A stretch of 8,702 nt of DNA, from NCBI GenBank assembly GCA_041687295.1, contig JAWLCG010000215.1:1-8702 (forward strand), read 5' to 3'. This stretch comes from JAWLCG01 sp041687295. Lineage in GTDB: Bacteria > Planctomycetota > Phycisphaerae > SM23-33 > FEN-1343. Under the pieces are notes generated by a model, which did no database searches, was not told the origin of the DNA, and saw only the letters and a list, made by a program, of their open reading frames with translations. The first letter of the stretch is position 1. Each line of letters opens with the position of its first letter. This document shows positions 1 through 5,430 of this stretch, one piece after another. Position numbers and translations under genes: made by a program.

Positions 1-100
1 CCCTTCCAGGGCTGCGCCCGACGCCCAGCAGCCCGGGGCCCCGAGACCCAACGACTTGCGCGAACGGTTCGAGAATGCAAGGCAAGGGTATTATCGGATC

Positions 101-123
101 GGCTCACGGCGTTTGTAGCCACG
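101..123 (+). repeat. diverged copy of the GGCTACGGCGT hairpin repeat
   Basis: The plus strand here reads GGCTCACGGCGTTTGTAGCC followed by ACG. It matches the minus strand of the hairpin at 4471-4495 in about 20 of 22 positions with one inserted base. The changes weaken one stem arm, so this looks like a decayed copy of the same dispersed palindromic element. The relationship rests on comparing only these two sites. Confidence 0.5.
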
Positions 124-175
124 TCTTTCCGCTCGTCCCTGGCCTGGGCCCCAGAGGTAGACACGGTTGACACAA

Positions 176-265
176 ATTACACAGATAACGGCCGATTACA
201 CAGATAGAGGGTCTTCCTGCTTCTTCCATCTGTGCCATCGCAGTTTATCTGGGTAATCTGTGATT
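176..265. repeat. cluster of ATTACACAGATA-type direct and inverted repeats
   Basis: ATTACACAGATA occurs exactly at 176-187 and 195-206, a 19-bp period. An inverted partner TTATCTGGGTAAT lies at 245-257, one mismatch from the reverse complement of 176-188. Further ATCTGTG units are at 228-234 and 256-262. The segment is much richer in A and T than its surroundings. Short ATCTGTGTAATCTGTG-like strings recur in intergenic DNA of many environmental bacteria. I take this as a dispersed non-coding repeat of unknown function, not an operator for a specific gene. Confidence 0.6.
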
Positions 266-330
266 CCCCATGCGTCCCTGACTCCCGGAGTGCCCCTGGG
301 TGCCCGGCCGTGATGGACGGACCGGGCTTC

Positions 331-360
331 TGGAGTGCGGCGAGTCATCGCCGCACTCCA
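331..360. repeat. perfect hairpin, 12-bp stem, TGGAGTGCGGCG arms
   Basis: TGGAGTGCGGCG (331-342) and CGCCGCACTCCA (349-360) are exact reverse complements around a 6-nt loop. The right arm recurs exactly at 7100-7111, so this is a repeat family and not only a local stem. It begins about 80 nt past the antitoxin stop codon and could act as a weak 3' end, but neither strand has a T-run after the stem. Confidence 0.65.
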
Positions 361-439
361 CACAGCGCTCGCGCCCTGGGTCTCCATTGGTTGGTACGAC
401 TGACGGTCAGCCGCCTCGGCAGCCCCGTCCGGCACAGGC

Positions 440-748
440 TCAGGAGGCGTCGCGGAACTGGATGCGGATATCGCCCTTAGGCAGATGGGCGATGAGCTCC
501 AACTGCCCACCCAGCGCCTCGACCAGCCGCCGAAGCGTGCTGAGTTGCATGTCGTCCTGGTTCTCCAGTTTGGACACGCTTGGCTGGGAAACGCCCAAGG
601 TCTCGGCCAGCTCCTCCTGGGTCAGGCCGACCGACTTGCGGATCTCGGCCAGGAGCATCTCGGCCATCATCTCGCGGGCCATCGCCTGCGCCCGTGCCCG
701 CGACTCGGGGGACATCCGCTCCTCAAGCTCTCGGAAACTGCGTGCCAT
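440..748 (-). CDS. higA: XRE-family antitoxin (HigA-like), 102 aa
   Basis: This is a helix-turn-helix antitoxin that should bind and neutralise the toxin encoded just upstream and repress their shared promoter. Residues about 34-88 form a Cro/C1-type DNA-binding domain: LLAEIRKSVGLTQEELAETL, then GVSQPSVSKLEN with the expected Q and S residues of the recognition helix. The first 30 residues are charged, Met/Ala-rich and likely helical; in this family such regions often contact the toxin, though that is inference here. The ATG shares one base with the toxin stop codon (TGATG), which suggests translational coupling. A GGGAGGGG Shine-Dalgarno sequence (757-764) inside the toxin's 3' end lies 8 nt before the ATG. 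Toxin-first order is typical of HigBA pairs. The family call is firm; the exact subfamily is less so. Confidence 0.9.
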   Translation of the reverse strand: MARSFRELEERMSPESRARAQAMAREMMAEMLLAEIRKSVGLTQEELAETLGVSQPSVSKLENQDDMQLSTLRRLVEALGGQLELIAHLPKGDIRIQFRDAS

Positions 749-1104
749 CAGATCAGCCCCTCCCTGCGAAGGTGCTCCAGGTGTTCATCGTATAGGCGGT
801 CGGCCAGTGGGATCATGCGTCTGTAGAATCGGGCATCCCCGCCCTTGTCGCCGCCTATCAGCAGGATGGCGTGTCGACGGGGATCGAAGGCAAAGAGCGT
901 TCGCAGAGGTCTGCCGCGACACTGCGTACGCAACTCCTTCATGTTGGCATGCCGGGACCCTTTTACGGTGTCCGCGTAGGGTCTGCCCAACCGAGGGCCC
1001 ATCTGACGTAGCAGGTAGACGCCCGCCAGAAGCGCCTCCTGCTCACTCACACTCAACTCCTGCCACCAGCGAGCGAACTCCGGGCTGAACTCGACTTCCC
1101 ACAT
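748..1104 (-). CDS. higB: RelE/HigB-type toxin, phage Gp49-like family, 118 aa
   Basis: This is probably a ribosome-dependent mRNA interferase of the RelE superfamily (HigB-like, phage-derived Gp49-like domain). The whole length fits: the start MWEVEFSPEFARWW, the middle GRPYADTVKGSRHANMKELR, the core strand PLRTLFAFDPRRHAILLIGG, and DKGGDARFYRRMIPLADRLY near the end. The Arg/Lys-rich and Tyr residues in the C-terminal half match what this fold uses for RNA binding, but I cannot assign the catalytic ones. The length is normal for the family and the gene looks intact. The ATG at 1104 is chosen because MWEVE is the usual family start; only a distant AAGG (9-nt spacer) stands in for a Shine-Dalgarno sequence. 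It is the first gene of the pair and overlaps the antitoxin start by one base. Confidence 0.88.
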   Translation of the reverse strand: MWEVEFSPEFARWWQELSVSEQEALLAGVYLLRQMGPRLGRPYADTVKGSRHANMKELRTQCRGRPLRTLFAFDPRRHAILLIGGDKGGDARFYRRMIPLADRLYDEHLEHLRREGLI

Positions 1105-1107
1105 GGA

Positions 1108-1136
1108 ATTATACCTTATAGGGTATATTCAGCCAA
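1108..1136 (-). promoter_or_regulatory. sigma70-type promoter of the toxin-antitoxin operon
   Basis: On the minus strand TTGGCT (1131-1136, 4 of 6 against TTGACA) is followed by a 17-bp spacer and a perfect TATAAT (1108-1113). The hexamer ends only 3 nt before the toxin ATG, so transcription would start at or just past that codon by usual spacing. Either the message is essentially leaderless or a different start point is used. The AT-rich patch stands out in GC-rich surroundings. Confidence 0.6.
1110..1127. promoter_or_regulatory. palindromic operator in the TA promoter
   Basis: Read on the minus strand, TATACCCTATAAGGTATA is symmetric at 16 of 18 positions, with 6-bp arms TATACC and GGTATA around a TATA centre. 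It fills most of the -35/-10 spacer and overlaps four bases of the -10 box. That is where autorepression by a HigA-type antitoxin would be expected. Binding by this antitoxin is inferred from position and symmetry. Confidence 0.65.
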
Positions 1137-1180
1137 GGTTATATTTCCTCTGGGGCCCCCTGCCCCCCTGCTGCGTCCGC

Positions 1181-2188
1181 CTACAGCTTCACCTGGCTGC
1201 GGTGCTGGTCGGCGGCGGCCTGGGCGGCGAGGGCGACTCGGCTGGCGGTGAGGACGTCGGCGGTGGTCAGCTCGGCCGGTTCACCGGCGATGTCGGCCCG
1301 GAAGCTCTCGAGGTAGCCGCCGGGGCGGGCGCGGTCGAGGCGGACGCGGTGGAAGTCGTCGTCGCCGGGTCCGCACAGCAGCACCCGGCCGGCGGTCTGG
1401 ACGACCTCGACCACGCCGGCGGAGCCGTGGAAGGTCATGCGCCAGTACTGCGGGGCCTTGTAGCCGCAGCAGTCGGGGGCGAGGTAGCTCACGTCGCCCA
1501 GGACGCCGCCGCCGTTGTCCAGCGTCAGCATCAGCTGGGCGGCGTCCTGGAAGTGCTCGACCTCGCCTAGCCGGGCGTTCCAGGCGCGGGCGGCGACGAT
1601 GCCCGCCCAGCGTCGCCCGGTGACCCAGGGGATGGCGTCGAGGGCGTGGATGGCGATGTCGTTGATCGTGCCGCCGTGCTTGCCCGGCTCGAAGTACCAC
1701 GCAGGCCGACGCTCGCGCAGCAGCGGGTGCTGGGCGGTGAAGGTGACGGTGTGGACCTCGCCGATGGCCTGGTCCTGGACGATGAGCCGTCGGGCCGTGC
1801 GGAGCGGCGCCCCGTCGCGCAGGTCGAGCATGAGCCCCACCCGCCGGTCGCGGTCGGCGGCGAGGGCGGCGATGCGCTCCAGCTCCGAGCTGTCGGTGCA
1901 CAGGGGCTTGTCGGCGATGACGTGCCGGTCGGCCTGCAGGGCGGCGATGGCGATCTCGCCCCGCCGGCCGTAGTAGTCGCCGATGGCCACCGCGTCGCAC
2001 TCGACGCTCTCCAGCATCTCCCGCCAGTCGCTGTGGGTCAGCCGAACCTGCCCGCCCCGCTCCAGCGCGTCGCGCGTGGCGGGGTCGTCCTCGGCGGCGG
2101 CCACCACGTCGATGGCCTTGTCCTGAATCGCTCGCTCATAGAGGCCCAGGATGTGCCCGTGGCGGAATCCGATAAATGCCAGTCGCAT
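1181..2188 (-). CDS. Gfo/Idh/MocA family NAD(P)-dependent oxidoreductase, 335 aa
   Basis: This is a probable sugar or cyclitol dehydrogenase. An N-terminal Rossmann fold (about 1-120) begins MRLAFIGFRHGHI, where the usual GxGxxG is replaced by GFRHGH. The family's EKP motif appears as DKP (residues 93-95, Lys94). The C-terminal alpha/beta domain carries GGTINDIAIHALD, whose Asp177 and His181 fit the D-x-x-x-H pair that helps catalysis in this family. The length is normal. The ATG at 2188 has a strong GAAGGAG site with a 6-nt spacer. There is no signal peptide, so the protein is cytoplasmic. It starts 18 bp after the membrane protein gene and is probably its operon partner, downstream of an aldo/keto reductase. 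The substrate cannot be read from sequence. The changed nucleotide-binding loop may mean a distinct subfamily and not a defect. Confidence 0.9.
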   Translation of the reverse strand: MRLAFIGFRHGHILGLYERAIQDKAIDVVAAAEDDPATRDALERGGQVRLTHSDWREMLESVECDAVAIGDYYGRRGEIAIAALQADRHVIADKPLCTDSSELERIAALAADRDRRVGLMLDLRDGAPLRTARRLIVQDQAIGEVHTVTFTAQHPLLRERRPAWYFEPGKHGGTINDIAIHALDAIPWVTGRRWAGIVAARAWNARLGEVEHFQDAAQLMLTLDNGGGVLGDVSYLAPDCCGYKAPQYWRMTFHGSAGVVEVVQTAGRVLLCGPGDDDFHRVRLDRARPGGYLESFRADIAGEPAELTTADVLTASRVALAAQAAADQHRSQVKL

Positions 2189-2206
2189 CGCGTGCTCCTT
2201 CGGGGC

Positions 2207-3145
2207 CTATTCCGGCGATTCCGGGGCCGGCGGATACATCTCGCGCAGCGCCTGGGCGAAGCGGCGGTGGACGATCCACCAGACGACCCCCACCACCAGC
2301 GGGTAGACCAGGTACCGCAGCCAGTAGAGCAGGTGGACGTACCAGGCGGCCTGGGCGCCCCAGGTGACGGCGGCCGTGTCGGCAACCAGCTCGGCGCGGC
2401 TGAAGAACACCCCCGGCAGCACGGCCGGCGCGGGGAAGGCCAGCTGCCACGGCACCACCAGCGCCAGCAGCAGAAGGCTCCAGAGGAAGCTGCTCATCAG
2501 GGCCCCCATGCCGGCCAGCCGACCGACCAGGGCGACCTTGACGGCCATCATCAGCACGAACATCAGCAGCGTGGCCGACACCAGGCCGGTCATCAGCACC
2601 AGCGGCAGGTAGACGCCCAGGCCGGCGAAGAACCGCTCGGCGGCCTCGCCGGTGCGGGGCGCCTGCGGCGAGGCCGGCAGGGTCGTCGGCGGCGTGGCCG
2701 GCTGGGTAGCGGGCTCGGCGGGTTGGGGCGCCGGGGCGAGCAGCTCGTCGACCACCTCGTCGGCGGTCTGGGCGGGCTCGTCGACCGGCTCGACCGGCTC
2801 GACCTCGGGCAGCGCGTCGGCCTGGGCCAGGCTGGCCAGCACCGTCAGGTACTGCGGCGTCGCGGCGGCTGAGGGGGTTTCGTCCGCCTCGTCCTCGGCC
2901 GGCTCGATGGCCGGCGGCGGCACCTCCACGCGGGGCGGCGTCGGCTGGCTGCGCATCTGGCGCAGCTCGGCCTGCAGGGAGGGAACGGCCTCCAGGCCCG
3001 ACCAGAACCGCACGGTGAAGAAGATCGCCAGGTCGACCACCAGGGCCACCAGGATCAGCCACCACAACACCTTCTTGGCCCGCCGAAGGGCCCCGATGGC
3101 CTGGCGGTACGTCTCGTCGCTTTGCCGATGCTGGACCGGTTCCAT
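2207..3145 (-). CDS. membrane protein with Pro/Glu-rich linker, 312 aa, function unknown
   Basis: I do not recognise this family. A short charged N-terminus (1-25, with RRAKK just before the membrane) leads into one hydrophobic segment (about 26-45). Residues about 60-170 follow: a low-complexity stretch rich in Pro, Ala, Glu and Asp with PVEPVDEP and PATQPATPP patterns. The C-terminal part has three likely helices: about 176-206 (starting LGVYLPLVLMTG), 212-236 (SSFLWSLLLLALVVPW) and 284-303 (LRYLVYPLVVGVVWWIVH). A proline-rich tail ends it. The linker probably spans the periplasm or cell envelope. The ATG at 3145 has an AAGGAG site with a 6-nt spacer; longer in-frame readings through the upstream gene are shadows. 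It has its own likely promoter and sits 18 bp before the Gfo/Idh gene. It may anchor or sense something for its neighbours, but nothing shows a reaction. Confidence 0.8.
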   Translation of the reverse strand: MEPVQHRQSDETYRQAIGALRRAKKVLWWLILVALVVDLAIFFTVRFWSGLEAVPSLQAELRQMRSQPTPPRVEVPPPAIEPAEDEADETPSAAATPQYLTVLASLAQADALPEVEPVEPVDEPAQTADEVVDELLAPAPQPAEPATQPATPPTTLPASPQAPRTGEAAERFFAGLGVYLPLVLMTGLVSATLLMFVLMMAVKVALVGRLAGMGALMSSFLWSLLLLALVVPWQLAFPAPAVLPGVFFSRAELVADTAAVTWGAQAAWYVHLLYWLRYLVYPLVVGVVWWIVHRRFAQALREMYPPAPESPE

Positions 3146-3192
3146 CGCCGTCTCCTTGCATGCCGTAGCTGCCGCCTCGCTAACTCGCAGCC

Positions 3193-3221
3193 ATTGTATG
3201 CGTTGCGCGGCAGGATGGGAA
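3193..3221 (-). promoter_or_regulatory. candidate promoter of the membrane protein/oxidoreductase operon
   Basis: On the minus strand TTCCCA (3216-3221, 4 of 6) stands 17 bp before TACAAT (3193-3198, 5 of 6). It falls in the 83-bp gap after the aldo/keto reductase, and transcription would start near 3186, about 41 nt before the ATG at 3145. This suggests the two downstream genes can be expressed separately from the reductase. The call rests on consensus match only. Confidence 0.45.
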
Positions 3222-3228
3222 GAACCGT

Positions 3229-4200
3229 CTACGCCTCGGCGCCCCGCTGGAGGATCTGCTCGACCCGGGCCATCTGGTCTTCGCTCAGCGGGCCCCGCTC
3301 CAGGGCGGCCACGTTCTCCTCGACCTGCTGGACCGTCTTGAAGCCGGGGATCGGGATCGTCGCCTCGCTGACGGCCCAGAGCCAGCCCAGGGCGGCCTGG
3401 GCGAGCGTGCGCCCGTCCTCGGTCAGCACGCCGCGGAGCTGCTCGAGCTGCTCGAGCTGGCGGGCCTGGGCGCCCTGCTGGAAGTCCCAGCCGGCGCGGA
3501 CGTCGTTGCTGGGGATGCTGGACTCGTGGCTGAACTTGCCGGTCAGCAGGCCCATGGCCAGCGGGCCGCGGTTGATGCTGGCGAGGTTCTCGCGCTCGCA
3601 CAGGGCCAGCGTCTCGCGGTTGCCGCCGAAGAGGTTCAGGTGCTGCTGGACGCTCGTGCAGTGGCGTCCTTCGGCGAAGACGGCCGCCCGCTCGGGGTCG
3701 TCGGTGCTCCATCCGTAGGCGCGGATCTTGCCCGCCCGCACCAGCCGCTCGCAGGCCTCGCGGGTCTCGACGGCCTCGGCCGGGTCGTGGTTGCCCACGT
3801 GGAACTGGTAGAGGTCGATGTAGTCGGTATTGAGCCGCTGCAGGCTCGCCTCGCAGGCCTGCTCGACGTAGCGGGCCGAGCCGTTGGCGTCGACGATCGT
3901 CTTGTTGGCCGCGTTGAAGACGTTGCCGAACTTCGTGGCGATGACGATCTTGTCGCGATGGCCGGCGATGGCCTGGCCCAGGATCCGCTCGCTGTGCCCG
4001 CAGCCGTAGACGTCGGCGGTGTCGAAGAACGTCACCCCCAGCTCCAGCGCGCGGTGCAGGGCGGCGAGGCTCTGCTCGTCGTTGACCTCGCCCCAGCCGA
4101 CGCTCTTGCCGTCGCGGTAGAAGACCCCGCCGATCGCCCAGCAGCCCATCCCCAGGGCCGTCACCGTCATGCCGCTGCGTCCGAGTGTCCGTGTGAACAT
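3229..4200 (-). CDS. aldo/keto reductase, 323 aa
   Basis: This is a cytoplasmic NADPH-dependent oxidoreductase with a TIM-barrel fold that reduces carbonyl groups of sugars or aldehydes. The catalytic tetrad is visible: Asp60 and Tyr65 in FFDTADVYG, Lys90 in IVIATKFG, and His124 in DLYQFHVGNHD. The late motif IPIPGFKTVQQVEENVAA is the usual cofactor-binding segment of the family, and the protein starts with the typical RTLGRSGMTVTALGMGCWAI. The length is normal and the gene complete. The ATG at 4200 has an AAAGGAG site with a 6-nt spacer; in-frame sequence further upstream is non-coding repeat DNA. It belongs to the group of planctomycete- and Firmicutes-like reductases related to YhdN/IolS; I would not assign a substrate. 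With the Gfo/Idh gene downstream it suggests sugar or polyol metabolism. Confidence 0.93.
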   Translation of the reverse strand: MFTRTLGRSGMTVTALGMGCWAIGGVFYRDGKSVGWGEVNDEQSLAALHRALELGVTFFDTADVYGCGHSERILGQAIAGHRDKIVIATKFGNVFNAANKTIVDANGSARYVEQACEASLQRLNTDYIDLYQFHVGNHDPAEAVETREACERLVRAGKIRAYGWSTDDPERAAVFAEGRHCTSVQQHLNLFGGNRETLALCERENLASINRGPLAMGLLTGKFSHESSIPSNDVRAGWDFQQGAQARQLEQLEQLRGVLTEDGRTLAQAALGWLWAVSEATIPIPGFKTVQQVEENVAALERGPLSEDQMARVEQILQRGAEA

Positions 4201-4318
4201 GTGCGCTCCTTTCGTGCGGGCCGTGCCCTCGGGGGGTATTTTGCGCCCCCGCGGGCCTCGGGCAAGGGGTGAACCGTTTTGCGCTTGTGCCTGCGAGTAG
4301 AGCAAAGGTTCTGGCCAC

Positions 4319-4342
4319 GCCCACGGATTGCAATCCGTGGGC
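4319..4342. repeat. 24-bp perfect palindrome
   Basis: The sequence GCCCACGGATTG (4319-4330) is followed directly by its exact reverse complement (4331-4342) with no loop. The 11-mer CCACGGATTGC inside it recurs at 5382-5392, where the second half is only partly kept (GATCCGT). The symmetry fits either a dispersed palindromic repeat or a dimer-binding site. It is about 120 bp upstream of the reductase start. Confidence 0.6.
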
Positions 4343-4348
4343 ATCTCG

Positions 4349-4370
4349 GCCGGGCCCTGCCTGGCCCGGC
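4349..4370. repeat. hairpin, 8-bp GCCGGGCC stem
   Basis: GCCGGGCC (4349-4356) and GGCCCGGC (4363-4370) pair perfectly around CTGCCT. It starts 6 bp after the 24-bp palindrome. The arms share the GCCGGG/CCCGGC core of the larger repeat family nearby, so it may be a shortened member. Confidence 0.5.
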
Positions 4371-4428
4371 ACAACGCCCCGCAGGTTCGCGAGCAGAACG
4401 GTCTGCCCGGCAAATGAGATCCGCGGTC

Positions 4429-4457
4429 GGCCGGGTCGAACGCCGTGAGGCCCGGCC
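4429..4457 (+). repeat. REP-like element, GCCGGGTCGA...GAGGCCCGGC family (copy 1)
   Basis: The arms GGCCGGG (4429-4435) and CCCGGCC (4451-4457) flank TCGAACGCCGTGAGG. The same layout, with GGCCGGGTCGA on one side and GAGGCCCGGC on the other, is found at 4522-4554 (opposite strand) and 8633-8663, with a related copy at 7143-7175. Recurrence between unrelated genes marks it as a dispersed REP-like element. Confidence 0.65.
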
Positions 4458-4470
4458 AGGCCCCCGCAGG

Positions 4471-4495
4471 CGTGGCTACGCACGCCGTAGCCACG
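4471..4495. repeat. hairpin, 10-bp CGTGGCTACG stem
   Basis: CGTGGCTACG (4471-4480) and CGTAGCCACG (4486-4495) pair perfectly around CACGC. A diverged copy is at 101-123. It sits between two oppositely oriented REP-like elements, so the three form a nested palindromic block. Confidence 0.6.
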
Positions 4496-4521
4496 GCACC
4501 GGGAACCCTCGACACCATCGG

Positions 4522-4554
4522 CGCCGGGCCTCGCGTTGCTCGACCCGGCCTACG
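4522..4554 (-). repeat. REP-like element (copy 2, inverted)
   Basis: On the minus strand this reads GTAGGCCGGGTCGAGCAACG, then CGAGGCCCGGC and G. It is the reverse-oriented partner of the copy at 4429-4457, and it keeps the GTAGGCC leader seen at 8633. Together the two copies make a large inverted arrangement around the 4471-4495 hairpin. Confidence 0.65.
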
Positions 4555-4573
4555 AGGAGCGCCCGCGCAACAA

Positions 4574-4607
4574 GAACGCCGGCGGACGGCAGGGCCCGCC
4601 GGCGTTC
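4574..4607 (-). terminator. probable terminator of the PEP-CTERM gene
   Basis: A perfect 12-bp stem (GAACGCCGGCGG and CCGCCGGCGTTC) closes a 10-nt loop 24 bp past the PEP-CTERM stop codon. The RNA continues as UUGUUG, a poor U-tract, so efficiency is uncertain. The position just after the gene and the very GC-rich stem support a 3' end. Confidence 0.65.
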
Positions 4608-4631
4608 GATACTGAATGGAAGTCCGGATCG

Positions 4632-5333
4632 CTACCGCCGACGGCGGATCAGCAGGCCGCCCAGGCCCAGCAGGGCCAGGCTGGCCGGCTCGGGGACCAC
4701 GCCGGTGACCTCCAGGCCGTTGCTGCCCTCGGGGCTGCGCCCGATGCCGCCGGCCTGATAAGCGTTGCCCTGGCCCCAGCCGTAGAGGCGGAACTCCCAG
4801 GCGTCGGTGCTGGCCTGCAGCTCCGGCCGGCCCGTCAGGTCCACCGTGTGCAGGACGCTGGAGGTGTTGCTGATCGGCACCAGCAGCATGCCCGAGCTGT
4901 TGGGGTTGGCCGGGCCGAAGTTGGCCGGGTCGGTCGCCCACTGCAGCTCGAAGGCCATGTCCGGCCCGTCCTGCTGGAAGAGGTACATCACGACCGACTC
5001 CAGCGACATGGCTGCGCCCTGCGGGTCGACGGTGAAGGTGAAATAGTCGTTGCCGCTGAAGGCGCTGGGCCGAAGCAGCTCCAGCGTGGTCAGCTCGGCC
5101 GTGAAAGTCGGCCAGGCGCGGGCGTTGATCTGCCGGCCATGGTCGATGTAGGTGTTGGGCACCAGGCCCGCCCCTCGCGTGACCGCGCTGGGGGCCATGC
5201 CGGCCGCGACGGTGCTGGCGGCCGCCGAGGCGTCATTGGCGGCGTTGGCGACGAAGTCCCAGCCCAGCAGCACATCGGCCGAAGCGGCCGAGAAGGCCAG
5301 GGCCACCGTCAGAATCGTGATGCAGATCCGCAT
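4632..5333 (-). CDS. secreted PEP-CTERM sorting-domain protein, 233 aa
   Basis: This is an exported protein of unknown function, handled by the exosortase system. A signal peptide (MRICITILTVALAFSAASA, likely cut after residue 19) leads a body that begins DVLLGWDFVANAAND, a common opening for planctomycete PEP-CTERM proteins. The body looks like a beta-rich sandwich: alternating hydrophobic strands, YFTFTV, FELQWATD and WEFRLYGWG, with no catalytic motif I can identify. Residues 213-233 form the sorting tail: VPEP, then the hydrophobic LALLGLGGLLI, then RRRR. The ATG at 5333 has GGGAGG with a 6-nt spacer. Its own promoter and terminator suggest a single-gene transcript. No exosortase gene lies in the window, so sorting depends on one elsewhere. 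Confidence is high for export and tail, nil for a specific role. Confidence 0.9.
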   Translation of the reverse strand: MRICITILTVALAFSAASADVLLGWDFVANAANDASAAASTVAAGMAPSAVTRGAGLVPNTYIDHGRQINARAWPTFTAELTTLELLRPSAFSGNDYFTFTVDPQGAAMSLESVVMYLFQQDGPDMAFELQWATDPANFGPANPNSSGMLLVPISNTSSVLHTVDLTGRPELQASTDAWEFRLYGWGQGNAYQAGGIGRSPEGSNGLEVTGVVPEPASLALLGLGGLLIRRRR

Positions 5334-5376
5334 GCGTGTCCTCCCTTTCTTTCCTTGCGTAGAATTGCCTGCCCTC

Positions 5377-5404
5377 AGTATCCACGGATTGCCCGATCCG
5401 TCAA
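5377..5404 (-). promoter_or_regulatory. candidate promoter of the PEP-CTERM gene
   Basis: On the minus strand TTGACG (5399-5404, 5 of 6) lies 16 bp before GATACT (5377-5382, 4 of 6). Transcription would start near 5370, about 36 nt before the ATG. The spacer holds a small inverted repeat, CGGAT and ATCCG six bases apart, which may be a regulator site or a remnant of the 4319-4342 palindrome family. Confidence 0.5.
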
Positions 5405-5430
5405 GGCGTAAAATCTGCCCCGCCGCCCTG

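Larger units (their letters stand above)
1..439. other. gene-free region with repeats, left edge of window
   Basis: I see no convincing gene here. Open frames in this stretch are short, lack a good ribosome-binding site and resemble no family I know. The region holds a diverged copy of a hairpin repeat (101-123), a cluster of ATTACACAGATA-type repeats in both orientations (176-265) and a perfect 12-bp stem hairpin (331-360). It lies downstream of the antitoxin gene, so some of it may be 3' untranslated sequence. Bases 1-100 show nothing I can name. Confidence 0.6.
4201..4631. other. 430-bp non-coding island of palindromic repeats
   Basis: No gene is visible between the reductase and the PEP-CTERM gene. 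At least five separate perfect or near-perfect palindromes lie here, at 4319-4342, 4349-4370, 4429-4457, 4471-4495 and 4522-4551, plus the terminator at 4574-4607. Two of these families recur elsewhere in the window. Part of this stretch must hold the promoter of the reductase, but I find only a weak match (TTGCCC, 17 bp, AAAATA on the minus strand near 4240-4270). Confidence 0.65.

Noticed and set aside
60..85. tRNA T-arm-like GGTTCGAGA
   Set aside because: No acceptor, D or anticodon stems can be drawn around it.
331..360. Rho-independent terminator for the toxin-antitoxin operon
   Set aside because: The stem is strong but no T-run follows and it lies about 80 nt past the stop codon; its arm recurs elsewhere, so it is listed as a repeat.
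440..1104. Toxin-antitoxin pair as part of a prophage or larger defence island
   Set aside because: No integrase, phage structural gene, tRNA or attachment site is visible in the window; the neighbours are metabolic genes.
2780..2815. Tandem repeat TCGACCGGC in the membrane protein gene
   Set aside because: It only encodes the Pro-Val-Glu repeats of the linker and is too short to be a separate element.
1646..2872. A 408-codon open frame on the plus strand
   Set aside because: It covers parts of two confident minus-strand genes and its Gln/Gly/His/Arg-rich product looks like antisense of GC-rich codons.
2207..4483. A 758-codon open frame on the minus strand
   Set aside because: Only its last 312 codons look like protein. 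The first part lies antiphase to the aldo/keto reductase and is Arg/Gly/Pro-rich, typical of a GC-rich shadow frame.
4319..4607. CRISPR array
   Set aside because: The palindromes differ from each other, spacing is irregular, and there are no repeated units with unique spacers or cas genes.
3229..4941. A longer aldo/keto reductase start, adding about 250 residues
   Set aside because: The extension crosses palindromic repeats and part of the PEP-CTERM gene. The ATG at 4200 has a good ribosome-binding site and the normal family N-terminus.
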